A stretch of 64,000 nt of DNA from Herbiconiux solani NBRC 106740. Lineage in GTDB: Bacteria; Actinomycetota; Actinomycetes; Actinomycetales; Microbacteriaceae. Below the pieces are notes generated by a model. It was not told the DNA's origin. It worked only from the letters and a program-made list of their open reading frames with translations, and did no database searches. Numbering within the stretch: position 1 is the stretch's first letter; each line of letters opens with the position of its first letter. Below, piece by piece: positions 32,373-41,702 of this stretch. Position numbers and translations under genes: made by a program. The stretch lies in contig NZ_BCST01000007.1 in the NCBI RefSeq assembly GCF_001571005.1, forward strand, positions 124,001 to 188,000, read 5' to 3'.

Positions 32373-33458
32373 ATGACGACAAGTCTGCTTCCGACCGACG
32401 CACCGTCGGTGGTCGCTCCGAAACCCAAGAGCGCGGGCGGGGGCCTCGGCCGCTACCTGCTCATCCGGTTCCTCCTGATCTTCCCGACCATCTTCATCCT
32501 GGTCACGCTGGTGTTCCTGTTGATGCGCACGATCGGCGACCCGATCACTGCGGCGCAGGGCGGGCGGCTCACCGCCGACCAGCTCGCCGAGCGCATCCAC
32601 GCCGCCGGCTACGACCGCCCGGTGCTGGTGCAGTACTTCGAGTACCTCGGCCAGGTCTTCACGGGCAACTTCGGCAACACGATCAGCGACAACCGCCCGG
32701 TCACCGAGGTGCTCGTGACCTACGGCGGCGCCACCCTCGAGCTCGCGTTCTACGCGCTCATCGTCGCCTTCATCGTCGGCATCCCGCTCGGGATGCTGGC
32801 GGCCTACTTCCGCGACCGCTTCCCGGACGCGGTGCTCCGCATCTTCGCCATCCTCTGCTACGCCACCCCGGTGTTCTTCGCCGGTCTGCTGCTGAAGCTG
32901 ATCTTCTCGGTCTGGCTGCAGTGGCTCCCCGTCGCGGGCCGGGCGTCGACCCGCACCGAGCTGAACATGCAGTCGCTGCCCAACAAGACGGGCATCTACC
33001 TGATCGACGCGATCTCGCTCGGCAGCCCGGCCGCGATCGGCGATGTCCTCGCACACGCGGTGCTGCCCGGCATCGCGCTCGGGCTCCTCACCGCCGGGGT
33101 CTTCCTCCGGCTGGTGCGCACCAACGTCATCGGCACGCTCGGCACCGACTACGTCGACGCCGCCCGCTCGCGCGGGGTGAGCGAGTTCAGGCTGGTGCGG
33201 AAGCACGCCTACAAGCCCGCCCTCATCCCGATCATCACGGTCATCGGCCTGCAGATCGCATTGCTGCTCGGCGGGGCCGTGCTGACCGAGACCACCTTCG
33301 AGTGGAAGGGGCTCGGCTTCCAGCTCGCCGCCTACCTCGGGGCCCGCGACTTCGTGGCCGTGCAGGGCATCGTCGCCCTGCTCGCCGTCTTCGTCGCCGT
33401 CACGAACTTCGTCGTCGACGTGATCGCGGCGCTCATCGACCCGCGAGTGAGGTACTGA
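32373..33458 (+). CDS. ABC transporter permease, DppB/OppB type
   Basis: A 361-residue inner-membrane permease with about six helices. The N-terminus has the DppB-like GRYLLIRFLLIFPTIFILVTLVFLLMR, and the coupling loop shows GTDYVDAARSRGVSEFRLVRKHAYKPALIPIITV. It forms the channel heterodimer with the next gene and imports substrate delivered by the lipoprotein encoded upstream. Confidence 0.93.
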   Translation: MTTSLLPTDAPSVVAPKPKSAGGGLGRYLLIRFLLIFPTIFILVTLVFLLMRTIGDPITAAQGGRLTADQLAERIHAAGYDRPVLVQYFEYLGQVFTGNFGNTISDNRPVTEVLVTYGGATLELAFYALIVAFIVGIPLGMLAAYFRDRFPDAVLRIFAILCYATPVFFAGLLLKLIFSVWLQWLPVAGRASTRTELNMQSLPNKTGIYLIDAISLGSPAAIGDVLAHAVLPGIALGLLTAGVFLRLVRTNVIGTLGTDYVDAARSRGVSEFRLVRKHAYKPALIPIITVIGLQIALLLGGAVLTETTFEWKGLGFQLAAYLGARDFVAVQGIVALLAVFVAVTNFVVDVIAALIDPRVRY

Positions 33459-33460
33459 TC

Positions 33461-34498
33461 ATGAGTGCGGACACCGCCCCCCTCTCCTCCCTGCCGCCCG
33501 TCAAGGGCAACTTCCTCGGCCGCCTGCCGGTGCTGAAGCAGCTCCGGCAGAGCGTCGGACTCCAGCGCGGGATGCTCGTGACCGGCCTGGTCATCACCGC
33601 CCTCTTCCTGCTGGTCGCGCTCTTCGCCCCGGTGATCGCGCCCTACGGCTTCGCGCAGCTGCGCGACGACTCCGGTGCCTTCGGAGCCCAGCAGCCGCCG
33701 AGCGCCCAGCACATCATGGGCACGACCGTCGGCGGCTACGACGTGTTCTCCCGGGTGATCTGGGGTGCGCAGACGGCCGTGATGGTGATCGTCTTCGCGG
33801 TCGTCTTCTCGATCATCGCCGGCATCCTGCTCGGCCTGGTCTCGGGTTACCTCGGCGGCTGGCTCGACCGGGTGCTCGTCGTCATCGGCGACGCCATCTA
33901 CGCCTTCCCGTCGCTGCTGCTCGCGATCGTGCTCTCGATCGTGATCAGCGGTGGCCAGTCGAACCTCTGGGGCGGGATCATCGCCGCGGCGCTGTCGATC
34001 ACGGTCGTGTTCATCCCGCAGTACTACCGGGTGATCCGTGCCGAGACGATCCGGATCAAGGCCGAGCCCTACGTGGAGTCGGCCAAGATGCTCGGCGCCT
34101 CGACCTCGCGGATCATGTTCCGGCACGTGCTGCGCAACGCGACCCGCACCCTGCCGATCATCTTCACGCTCAACTCGTCCGAGGCGATCCTGACCCTGGC
34201 GGGCCTCGGCTTCCTCGGCTTCGGCATCGAGCCGACCGCCGCGGCCGAGTGGGGCTACGACCTCAACAAGGCGCTGTCGGACGTCACGAGCGGCATCTGG
34301 TGGACCGCGCTCTTCCCGGGGCTCGCGATCGTGCTCTCGGTGCTTGGCATCACCCTCGTCGGCGAGAGCCTGAACGACCTCGCCGACCCGCGCCTGCGCG
34401 GCCGCAAGCGGGTCAAGGTCAAGTCCGGTGCGGTGTCGGAGACCTCGGTCGACCGCACGCTGCCCTCGGACGAGGACATCCTGGAGGAGAACGCATGA
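33461..34498 (+). CDS. ABC transporter permease, DppC/OppC type
   Basis: A 345-residue partner permease with a cytosolic N-terminus, helix 1 near residues 37-58, a typical DppC periplasmic stretch (HIMGTTVGGYDVFSRVIWGAQTA) and coupling-loop sequence ESAKMLGASTSRIMFRHVLRNATRTL. ATG 33461 lies two bases after the preceding stop. The stop overlaps the ATPase start (ATGA). Confidence 0.93.
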   Translation: MSADTAPLSSLPPVKGNFLGRLPVLKQLRQSVGLQRGMLVTGLVITALFLLVALFAPVIAPYGFAQLRDDSGAFGAQQPPSAQHIMGTTVGGYDVFSRVIWGAQTAVMVIVFAVVFSIIAGILLGLVSGYLGGWLDRVLVVIGDAIYAFPSLLLAIVLSIVISGGQSNLWGGIIAAALSITVVFIPQYYRVIRAETIRIKAEPYVESAKMLGASTSRIMFRHVLRNATRTLPIIFTLNSSEAILTLAGLGFLGFGIEPTAAAEWGYDLNKALSDVTSGIWWTALFPGLAIVLSVLGITLVGESLNDLADPRLRGRKRVKVKSGAVSETSVDRTLPSDEDILEENA

Positions 34499-36219
34499 AG
34501 CCCGTGGTGGAGATCACCGACCTCTCGATCTCGTTCGCGACCGACGGCGGCGCCGTCAAGGCGGTCGACGGGGTGAGCCTCACGGTCAATCGCGGCGAGG
34601 TGCTCGCGATCGTGGGTGAGAGCGGCAGCGGCAAGACCGTGACCGCGAAGACCATCCTCGGTCTGCTGCCCGACACCGCGACCACGGGTGGAGCCGTCGT
34701 GCTGACGAACCGTGCCGGCACGGGCGAGTCGGATGTCGTCACGCTGTCGAAGAAAGAGCTCCGCGAGGTGCGGGGCACCGACGTCTCGATGGTCTTCCAG
34801 GAGCCGTCGACCGCGCTCAACCCCGTCTACACGGTCGGCTGGCAGATCGCGGAGGGCATCCGCGCCCACCGCAAGCTCTCCCGCGCCGAGGCCAAGCGCG
34901 AGGCGATCGAGATCCTCCGCAAGGTCGGCATCCCCGACCCGGAGGTGCGGGTCAACTACTACCCTCACCAGTTCTCCGGCGGCCAGAAGCAGCGCGTCGT
35001 GATCGCCTCGGCGCTCGTGCTGAACCCGGGCCTGATCGTGGCGGACGAGCCGACGACCGCCCTCGACGTCACGGTGCAGGCCGAGATCCTCGAGCTGCTG
35101 CGCCGGCTCCGCGACGAGTTCGGCACGGCCATCGTGCTGATCACCCACAACATGGGCGTGGTCGCCGACCTCGCCGACCGCGTCGCGGTGATGTACCAGG
35201 GCAAGGTCGTGGAGGAGGCGGATGCGAAGACCCTCTTCGCGAACCCGCAGGCTCCTTACACGAAGCAGCTGCTCGACGCCGTGCCGCGGATCGGCCAGGG
35301 CCGCATCCAGACCACGGAGCGTCTCGCCCTCCGCGACGCGGGGATCGCCTCGCGCGCCGCCGAGGGCCGCACCGACAAGCCCGTCGTGGTCGCCGAGAAC
35401 CTCGTCATCGAGTACCCAGGGCGGCTCGGCCAGAAGGGCTTCCGCGCGGTCGACGACGTGTCGTTCCGCATCCAGCCCGGCGAGGTGCTGGGCCTGGTCG
35501 GCGAGAGCGGATCGGGCAAGACCACGATCGGCCGCGCCATCGGCGGCCTGACCCGGGCCACCGGCGGATCGCTGCGGGTGCTCGACTTCGAGATGGTCGG
35601 CTTCTCCGAGCGGAAGTTCAAGCCGCTCCGCGCCGACATCGGGTTCGTGTTCCAGGATCCGGCGGCGAGCTTCAACCCGCTGCTCACGATCGCGGACGCG
35701 GTGGCCGAACCGCTCGTCATCCACGGTCGCGCATCCTCGCCGGCGGACGCCCGGAAGCGGGTCGACGAGCTGCTCGAGGCGGTGCAGCTGCCCAAGAGCT
35801 ACGGCGACCGGTTCCCGCACGAGCTGAGTGGTGGCCAGCGCCAGCGCGCCAGCCTCGCCCGCGGTCTCGCGCTCGAACCGAAGCTGCTGATCGCCGACGA
35901 GCCGACCTCGGCGCTCGACGTCTCGGTGCAGGCGAGGGTGCTCGAGCTCTTCGCCGAGCTGCAGGCCGAGTTCGGCTTCGCCGCCCTGTTCATCAGTCAC
36001 GACCTCGCGGTCGTCGACCTGCTGGCCGACCGGATCGCGGTGCTGTACCACGGCAAGCTCGTCGAAGAGGGGACGGGGGCCGATGTCCTCGACCATCCGA
36101 AAGACCCGTACACCCGCCGGCTGCTGGCCTCGCTGCCCGTTCCTGATCCGGTCGAGCAGGCCGCGCGCCGGACGGTTCTGGCCGAACTGCAGAGTTCACC
36201 TGGAGACAATCCGGCTTGA
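34495..36219 (+). CDS. Fused dual-domain ABC ATPase (DppD-DppF type)
   Basis: A 574-residue protein with two complete nucleotide-binding domains. Domain 1 (~1-280): GESGSGKTVTAK, FSGGQKQRVVIASAL, VADEPTTALDV. Domain 2 (~300-565): GESGSGKTTIGR, LSGGQRQRASLARGL, IADEPTSALDV. Each is followed by the oligopeptide-ABC C-terminal extension (PYTKQLLDAVP, PYTRRLLASLP). It energises the two permeases. DppD and DppF are often separate genes; here they are fused. Confidence 0.94.
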   Translation: MKPVVEITDLSISFATDGGAVKAVDGVSLTVNRGEVLAIVGESGSGKTVTAKTILGLLPDTATTGGAVVLTNRAGTGESDVVTLSKKELREVRGTDVSMVFQEPSTALNPVYTVGWQIAEGIRAHRKLSRAEAKREAIEILRKVGIPDPEVRVNYYPHQFSGGQKQRVVIASALVLNPGLIVADEPTTALDVTVQAEILELLRRLRDEFGTAIVLITHNMGVVADLADRVAVMYQGKVVEEADAKTLFANPQAPYTKQLLDAVPRIGQGRIQTTERLALRDAGIASRAAEGRTDKPVVVAENLVIEYPGRLGQKGFRAVDDVSFRIQPGEVLGLVGESGSGKTTIGRAIGGLTRATGGSLRVLDFEMVGFSERKFKPLRADIGFVFQDPAASFNPLLTIADAVAEPLVIHGRASSPADARKRVDELLEAVQLPKSYGDRFPHELSGGQRQRASLARGLALEPKLLIADEPTSALDVSVQARVLELFAELQAEFGFAALFISHDLAVVDLLADRIAVLYHGKLVEEGTGADVLDHPKDPYTRRLLASLPVPDPVEQAARRTVLAELQSSPGDNPA

Positions 36220-36240
36220 TGGGCTAAAATCGGTCGAATC

Positions 36241-36921
36241 GTGTCCAAGCACCTCGAGGTCTCCACCCGCCCCGCCCCCCGAACCCGGGCCAGGGGCGTC
36301 GGTCGGCGAACCACCCGCATCGGCCGGGCGACACTTCAGCTCGCGGGTCTCGCGGCCGTCGGCGCCACCGCGTTCGTCACGGTGGTCGCTCCGAACCTCG
36401 GTGCTCCGCCCGCGTCGGCGACGTTCCAGGGCAGCTTCGCGCAGGGTTCCGTGGGCTCGCAGAGCCTCGAGGTGTCGGGATCGGTCGCGGCTTCGGTCTT
36501 CCGCGACGGCTACACCGCGAAAGAGGCCCCGAAGCCCGAGCCGGTCATCATCCAGGCGGCCACGCCCGCGAAGGCCGCCGACTCCGGATGCCCGGATCCG
36601 TCGGCCGCGGTCGCCGATGCCGCCACAGCACAAGCCGTCGCCCTCGACCTCGCCGCCCAGCGCGGCTGGACCGGGGAGCAGTACGACGCCCTGATCGCCC
36701 TGTGGAGCCGGGAATCCGGATGGCGGGTGAACGCGCTCAACAAGTCGAGCTGCGCCTACGGCATCCCGCAGGCCCTGCCCGGCTCGAAGATGGCCTCGGT
36801 CGGCGACGACTGGCTGACCAACCCGGCGACGCAGATCACCTGGGGGCTCAACTACATCCAGGGCCGCTACGGCGACCCGGTCGCGGCCCTCGCCCACTCC
36901 GACGCGAACCACTGGTACTGA
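36241..36921 (+). CDS. Secreted transglycosylase-like protein, tandem copy 1
   Basis: 226 residues. A basic N-terminus with one membrane/signal helix (~33-52) leads to a linker and a lysozyme-fold (SLT-like) domain. E158 in LWSRESGWRVNALN is the likely catalytic acid, followed by AYGIPQALPGSKM and WGLNYIQGRYGDP. It may cut glycan strands or serve as a cell-wall remodelling factor. TAAAAT (36225-36230) lies ten bases before the GTG start. It shares a linker motif (QSLEVSGSVAASVFRDGYT) with the following gene, and its stop overlaps that gene's ATG. Confidence 0.85.
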   Translation: MSKHLEVSTRPAPRTRARGVGRRTTRIGRATLQLAGLAAVGATAFVTVVAPNLGAPPASATFQGSFAQGSVGSQSLEVSGSVAASVFRDGYTAKEAPKPEPVIIQAATPAKAADSGCPDPSAAVADAATAQAVALDLAAQRGWTGEQYDALIALWSRESGWRVNALNKSSCAYGIPQALPGSKMASVGDDWLTNPATQITWGLNYIQGRYGDPVAALAHSDANHWY

Positions 36922-37580
36922 TGCAGATGTCCACCGCGCGCGCCTCCACGAACCCCGTCGTCCGCACGGGGCTCCAGGTGATGGCGTTCGGCGTCGCCGT
37001 GGCGTTCATGCTCCTGTTCGCGGTCGACCCGCACTCGGTCGGGGCGAACGCCTCCCAGAGCTTCGCGCCGAACATCGTGCCCACCGACGGCCGCGTGCAG
37101 TCCCTCGCGGTCAGCGGGGGAGCCGCGCAGTCCGTGTCGCGCGACGGGTACACGATCACCGCCCCGCCGCCCCCGCCGCCCGCTCCCGAGCCGGTCGCCG
37201 TGCCGGTGTCGGCCGCTGCGGCCAAGACCGCCGCGGCCCCGGCCGACTGCAACGCCAACGTGGTGCCCACACCCGGGCCTCCGGAGGCCGGATCACTGCA
37301 GGACATCGCGTACCAGGCGGTCATGGGCTACGGCTGGGGCGAGCAGAACTACTACTACCTGCTCGCGCTCTGGAACCGGGAGTCCGGCTGGAACCCCGAG
37401 GCCCACAACGCGTCCTCGGGCGCCCACGGCATCCCGCAGGCGCTGCCGGGTTCGAAGATGGGGCCGGGCTGGGAGTCCGACCCGAACGTGCAGATCAACT
37501 GGGGCCTGCAGTACATCGCGGGCGTGTACGGCACTCCGTGCGAGGCCTGGGCCTCGTCGGAGGACCGCGGCTGGTACTGA
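36921..37580 (+). CDS. Secreted transglycosylase-like protein, tandem copy 2
   Basis: 219 residues, paralogous to the preceding gene and coupled to it by TGATG. It has a membrane anchor (~17-36), the shared linker QSLAVSGGAAQSVSRDGYT, a Pro-rich stretch (APPPPPPAPEP), and the SLT-like domain with E144 (LWNRESGWNPEAHN), GAHGIPQALPGSKM and WGLQYIAGVYG. C-terminal RGWY mirrors NHWY of copy 1. Unlike copy 1 it keeps a pair of cysteines (C110 and one near residue 207). Confidence 0.85.
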   Translation: MQMSTARASTNPVVRTGLQVMAFGVAVAFMLLFAVDPHSVGANASQSFAPNIVPTDGRVQSLAVSGGAAQSVSRDGYTITAPPPPPPAPEPVAVPVSAAAAKTAAAPADCNANVVPTPGPPEAGSLQDIAYQAVMGYGWGEQNYYYLLALWNRESGWNPEAHNASSGAHGIPQALPGSKMGPGWESDPNVQINWGLQYIAGVYGTPCEAWASSEDRGWY

Positions 37581-37674
37581 TCGGCTCGGCGCTCCACCGG
37601 GCGTGCATCCGCTGTTCGTGACCTGCGGCGCGCTCCGCTGCGATCGCGCCACGCCTGTTCAGTAGGCTGAGCGC

Positions 37675-39327
37675 ATGAGGCCGGAGATCATCGCGGTGGT
37701 CTGTCTGATCATCATCGTCGGAGTCTCGGCGCTCTCACCGAAGCTGCGGCTCGCGACCCCCATCGTGCTGGTCGTGATCGGGATCGGGGTCTCTCTCATC
37801 CCCGGTGTGCCGCCGGTGCACGTGCCGTCGGAGATCATCCTCGCCGTGGTGCTGCCGCCGCTGCTCTACTCGTCGGCGATCAACCTGCCGCTGGTCGACT
37901 TCCGTAAGAACTTCGGCTCGATCTCGGTGTTGTCGGTGCTGCTCGTGATCGTGAGCGCCGTCGTCACGGGGTTCGTGCTGTTCATGATCCTGCCGGATCT
38001 CAACCTCGCCGCCGCCATCGCGCTGGGCGCCGTGATCAGCCCGACGGATGCAGTGGCCGCGACCTCGATCGGCAAGAAGCTGGGCCTGCCGCCGCGGCTG
38101 ATCGCCGTGCTCGAGGGCGAGAGCCTCGTGAACGACGCGTCGGCGCTGGTGCTCCTCCGCACCGCGGTCGCCGCCTCGGCGGGCACCATCGCGCTCGGCG
38201 GGTTCGGGGGAGTGACGATCGACTTCGCCTACTCGTCGATCATCGCGATCGGGGTCGGCATCGTCGTCGGCTTCGTGACCGTCTTCTTCCGTTCCAAGCT
38301 CACCGACCCGGTGCTGACCACGGCCGTCTCGTTCGTCATCCCCTTCATCGCCTACATCCCCGCCGAGGCGGTCGGAGCATCCGGAGTTCTCAGCGTCGTC
38401 GTCGCCGGCCTCTACACCGGGCACATGGGGGCGCAGCACTTCTCGGCGTCGACACGGATCAGCGAGCGGCTGAACTGGCGCACGATCCAGTTCCTGCTCG
38501 AGAACGGCGTCTTCCTCCTGATGGGCCTCGAGCTCAAGGACATCTTCCTCGGCGCGATCACCCGCAGCACCGAGAACGACAACCTCAACGCGATCGGCGC
38601 GGTGCTGCTCGGCATCGGGGCCGCCGCCGCGCTGTTCCTCATCCGTTTCCTCTTCGTCGGCCCCCTGCTCACGATCCAGCGTGCCCGCGCCCGGCGGCGC
38701 GACCCCTCGGGGCAGGACGCCGCCGAAGCGCTCGGCTGGCGTGGCGGCCTCGTGCTGACCTGGGCCGGGATGCGCGGCGTGGTCACGGTCGCGGCCGCCC
38801 AGTCGCTGCCGGAGTCGACGCCGTACCGCAGCCAGCTCATCCTGATCGCGTTCACGGTCTCGATCGTCACGCTGGTCGGCCAGGGCGGCACGCTGCCCTG
38901 GATCATCCGGATGACGCGACTCCGCGGCGTCGACGAGTCGGCCGACCATGCCGAGTTCGCGACCCTCGTCGACGAGCTGCGGGTCGCGGGGCTCGAGGTG
39001 CTCGAGGTGCCGTCGCTCAGCCTGCCGGGCGGCGAGGAGGTCGACGAGAGCGTCGTCGACCGGGTCAGGAGCGACGCCGACCTGCGGAGCGAATCCGCTT
39101 GGGAGCGGGCACACGCGGCGGAGACCGGGGATCCGGGCGCGGTGGGCAGCGCCCCGCACCGCCAGTACCGCATGCTGCGGCTGGAGGTGCTGAGAGCCGA
39201 GCGGACCGCGCTCCTGGATGCCCGTGGCCGCGGGGCGTACAGCTCGCGCATCCTGGTACGGGCGCAGCTGATGCTCGACCAGGAGGAGTCGCGGCTGCAG
39301 CAGATGGACGGCTCGGACACGCACTGA
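37675..39327 (+). CDS. Na+/H+ antiporter (CPA1/NhaP type)
   Basis: A 550-residue cation/proton antiporter with about 12 membrane helices and a ~140-residue cytosolic tail. The ion-binding motif is GESLVNDASALVLLR; SPTDAVAATSIGKKLGLP lies just before it and TWAGMRGVVTVAAAQSLP later. It exports Na+ (or K+) for pH and salt homeostasis. TAGGCT (37663-37668) is exactly six bases before the ATG. Monocistronic by context. Confidence 0.92.
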   Translation: MRPEIIAVVCLIIIVGVSALSPKLRLATPIVLVVIGIGVSLIPGVPPVHVPSEIILAVVLPPLLYSSAINLPLVDFRKNFGSISVLSVLLVIVSAVVTGFVLFMILPDLNLAAAIALGAVISPTDAVAATSIGKKLGLPPRLIAVLEGESLVNDASALVLLRTAVAASAGTIALGGFGGVTIDFAYSSIIAIGVGIVVGFVTVFFRSKLTDPVLTTAVSFVIPFIAYIPAEAVGASGVLSVVVAGLYTGHMGAQHFSASTRISERLNWRTIQFLLENGVFLLMGLELKDIFLGAITRSTENDNLNAIGAVLLGIGAAAALFLIRFLFVGPLLTIQRARARRRDPSGQDAAEALGWRGGLVLTWAGMRGVVTVAAAQSLPESTPYRSQLILIAFTVSIVTLVGQGGTLPWIIRMTRLRGVDESADHAEFATLVDELRVAGLEVLEVPSLSLPGGEEVDESVVDRVRSDADLRSESAWERAHAAETGDPGAVGSAPHRQYRMLRLEVLRAERTALLDARGRGAYSSRILVRAQLMLDQEESRLQQMDGSDTH

Positions 39328-39430
39328 GCTGCGGAGCGACGGTGGCTGCGCGGGTCGCTGTGCGCTCGGCTGCCGAGCTGCGGTGCTGCCGGCCGCCACG
39401 CACCGACCGGCGGCTCGTAGACTTGTCGGC

Positions 39431-39733
39431 ATGCCCCGCAGCAACCGACCCCGCCGCCGCGCGGGCGGAGGCGGAGAGGACGACGATCCGGGCCTGGACC
39501 GGCTGATGGCCGGTTGGCGCCGGGTCGAGCACCGGCGGAGCGGCGACTGGAACGTGCAGCCCGTCTCAGCCGCGTCCGCCGTCAAGGACTACTCGTGCCC
39601 GGGCTGCGGCCTCACGGTGGCCCAGGGCACCGCGCACCTTGTGACCTGGCGCGCCGACGGCGTGCTCGGCGACGCGAGCGACCTCGCCGCCCGCCGCCAC
39701 TGGCACACCCACTGCTGGAGAATCGGAGCCTGA
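39431..39733 (+). CDS. Small zinc-ribbon-like protein, function unknown
   Basis: 100 residues. A basic N-terminus (PRSNRPRRRAGGGGEDDD) precedes a compact domain with CPGCG (two cysteines), then HLVTWRADG and a closing HWHTHCW. The Cys-x2-Cys plus His/Cys arrangement could hold one zinc. Similar small proteins occur in related actinobacteria ahead of hydrolase genes. TAGACT is seven bases before the ATG. It is spaced two bases from the next gene. Confidence 0.75.
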   Translation: MPRSNRPRRRAGGGGEDDDPGLDRLMAGWRRVEHRRSGDWNVQPVSAASAVKDYSCPGCGLTVAQGTAHLVTWRADGVLGDASDLAARRHWHTHCWRIGA

Positions 39734-39735
39734 CC

Positions 39736-40455
39736 ATGACGTCGATCGAGATCCGCTCCGGTACCGAGCTGCCCGCGCGCCGTGAGGACGTCGAGCTGCA
39801 CACGGCCGACGGGCTGACCCTGGTGGGCGAGCTCGCGACGCCGCTCTCGGGTGACCCGGTGGCCACGCTCGTCACCCTGCATCCGCTGCCCACCCACGGC
39901 GGGTTCATGGACTCGCACATCTTCCGCAAGGCGGCGGCCCGGCTGCCGGCGCTCGCCGACCTGGCGGTGCTGCGGTTCAACCTGCGCGGGGTGTCGTCGC
40001 CGCGCGGCACGAGCGAGGGCGCCTTCGACGAGGGCGAGGGGGAACGGTTCGACGTGCAGGCGGCGATGGAGTTCGTGGCCGAGCAGGGGCTGCCGCATCC
40101 GTGGCTCGTCGGCTGGTCGTTCGGCACCGAGCTCGCGCTGCGTTACGGGGCGCAGTACCCGATCGATGGCGCCATCCTGCTCTCGCCGCCGCTGCACCGG
40201 GCGAGCGACGCCGAGGTCGCGGCGTGGGAGGGCAACGGCAAGAGCCTCGTGGCCCTGGTACCCGAGCTCGACGACTTCCTGCGGCCCGCCGAGGCGCGGG
40301 CCCGGTTCGCGAGCGTGCCGAGCCTCGACTTCGTCGAGGTCGAGGGCGGCAAGCACCTGTGGGTGGGGGAGCAGCAGACCCGCCGGGTGCTGAACGAGAT
40401 CGTGGCCCGCGTCAACGCGGCGGCCTACCCGCTGCCGACGACCTACGAAACCTGA
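39736..40455 (+). CDS. Alpha/beta hydrolase
   Basis: A 239-residue hydrolase of the small dienelactone/YpfH-like group. HPLPTHGG is near the oxyanion region, LRFNLRGVSSPRG follows, the nucleophile elbow is GWSFG, and GGKHLWVGE supplies the likely catalytic His. The substrate is unknown. It is encoded immediately after the small CxxC protein and converges on an exporter gene. Confidence 0.83.
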   Translation: MTSIEIRSGTELPARREDVELHTADGLTLVGELATPLSGDPVATLVTLHPLPTHGGFMDSHIFRKAAARLPALADLAVLRFNLRGVSSPRGTSEGAFDEGEGERFDVQAAMEFVAEQGLPHPWLVGWSFGTELALRYGAQYPIDGAILLSPPLHRASDAEVAAWEGNGKSLVALVPELDDFLRPAEARARFASVPSLDFVEVEGGKHLWVGEQQTRRVLNEIVARVNAAAYPLPTTYET

Positions 40456-40456
40456 C

Positions 40457-40532
40457 CCGAGTGAGCGCAGCTCACTCGGAACGGTGACGCGGCGCCGGTC
40501 CACCGGACCGTCGCTTCCAGCGATCACCGTTC
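40457..40532. terminator. Nested hairpins between convergent hydrolase and AI-2E exporter genes
   Basis: A perfect 10-bp stem CCGAGTGAGC/GCTCACTCGG (40457-40479, loop GCA) is followed by a second palindrome GAACGGTGA (40479-40487) / TCACCGTTC (40524-40532) enclosing GGTCC-ACC-GGACC. The right arm contains the stop codon of the exporter. It probably terminates transcription from both sides. Confidence 0.6.
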
Positions 40533-41579
40533 ATTCTGGATGGGGATGACGACCTGCTTGATGATGAGCAGGATCGACGCCGCGATCGGGATCGCCACGA
40601 GCGCCCCGAGCACACCGAGCAGAGTGCCGCCCGCGAGCGCCGCGATCACGACGATCGACCCGGGCACCGACACCGCGCGGTTCATGATCTTCGGGCTGAG
40701 CAGATAGGCCTCGACCTGCATGTAGACGATGTAGTAGATCGCAGCCACCAGAGCGGTCAGTGGTGAGCCGAGGCCCGGGATCAGGCAGACCAGCACGATG
40801 ATCGTCGAGCCGGAGATGGTTCCGACCAGCGGGATGAGGGACAGCATCCCGGCGAGGAAGGCGAGCACCGCCGAGAACGGCGCCTGGATGATCGACAGGA
40901 AGATGAAGCTCAGGATGCCGTTGCAGAGCGCGAGGCTGATCTGCCCGACGACGTACCGCCCCACCGCGCCCGTCACCTGCTCGCTGAGGTCGGCGAAGCG
41001 CTCGCGCTTGGAGGCCGGCACCAGGCGGTAGACCGCCCGCTTCATCCCGTTCAGCGACGCGGTGAAGTACAGCGTCAGGATGAGCACGATGATCGCGCCG
41101 AAGAAGCCGCTCGCGATGCCGATGCCGACCTGCAGGGCGCCGCCGGCGAGCGCGGTGACGTTGCCCGCATCCTGGAAGTAGCTGATCACCGCGTTGTAGA
41201 TCTCGTTGACGTCGAGGAAACCGCCGAGCTGTTCGGTGACGGTGTCGCGCCACTGCTGGTCGAGCACGCGGTTGACGAGATCCGGGATGATCCCGATCAG
41301 CTGGGTGGTCTGCTCGACGATGATGGGCACGACCGCGAACACCAGGCCGGTGAAGATGCCGAGGACCGCGACCAGCACGGTGAGGATCGCGAGCCAACGC
41401 GGCCAGTGCTTGCGCTCGAGCCAGCTGATGATCGGGTCGAGCCCGAGGGCGATGAAGATCGCGACGCCGATGTAGGTCAGGATCGTCGCCAGCGAGGCCA
41501 CCGCACCGAGGATGCCGATGCCCACTCCGACACCGAGTGTCGCGACGATGCCGAGCGTGAACGCGTTCTGGATCTTCAC
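40524..41579 (-). CDS. AI-2E family transporter
   Basis: A 351-residue membrane protein of the AI-2E/UPF0118 (TqsA/YdiK) family with about eight helices. It shows IALGLDPIISWLERKHWPRWLAIL, a long amphipathic loop, FLAGMLSLIPLVGTISG and LSPKIMNRAVSVPG. Relatives export the quorum signal AI-2 or act as Na+/H+ antiporters; the substrate is not known here. The GTG start has GAGGGAG upstream. Confidence 0.88.
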   Translation of the reverse strand: MKIQNAFTLGIVATLGVGVGIGILGAVASLATILTYIGVAIFIALGLDPIISWLERKHWPRWLAILTVLVAVLGIFTGLVFAVVPIIVEQTTQLIGIIPDLVNRVLDQQWRDTVTEQLGGFLDVNEIYNAVISYFQDAGNVTALAGGALQVGIGIASGFFGAIIVLILTLYFTASLNGMKRAVYRLVPASKRERFADLSEQVTGAVGRYVVGQISLALCNGILSFIFLSIIQAPFSAVLAFLAGMLSLIPLVGTISGSTIIVLVCLIPGLGSPLTALVAAIYYIVYMQVEAYLLSPKIMNRAVSVPGSIVVIAALAGGTLLGVLGALVAIPIAASILLIIKQVVIPIQNER

Positions 41580-41702
41580 GGGGTCTCCCTCGAGTGCGGC
41601 GTCCTGAGCGGGGCGTTGGTCAATCCTATGGTCGTCTGAACGTTGCCTGTGCGCGACTCCAGGGGGATCGGCTATCTTTTAATGTCTTTGTCAGGAGTCT
41701 TC

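Noticed and set aside
30625-32403. 592-codon minus-strand frame opposite the peptide-binding lipoprotein
   Set aside because: Shadow of a strongly supported gene on the plus strand.
32921-33460. 180-codon upstream extension of the DppC-type permease
   Set aside because: It overlaps the DppB-type gene in another frame; ATG 33461 follows the preceding stop by two bases and begins typical sequence.
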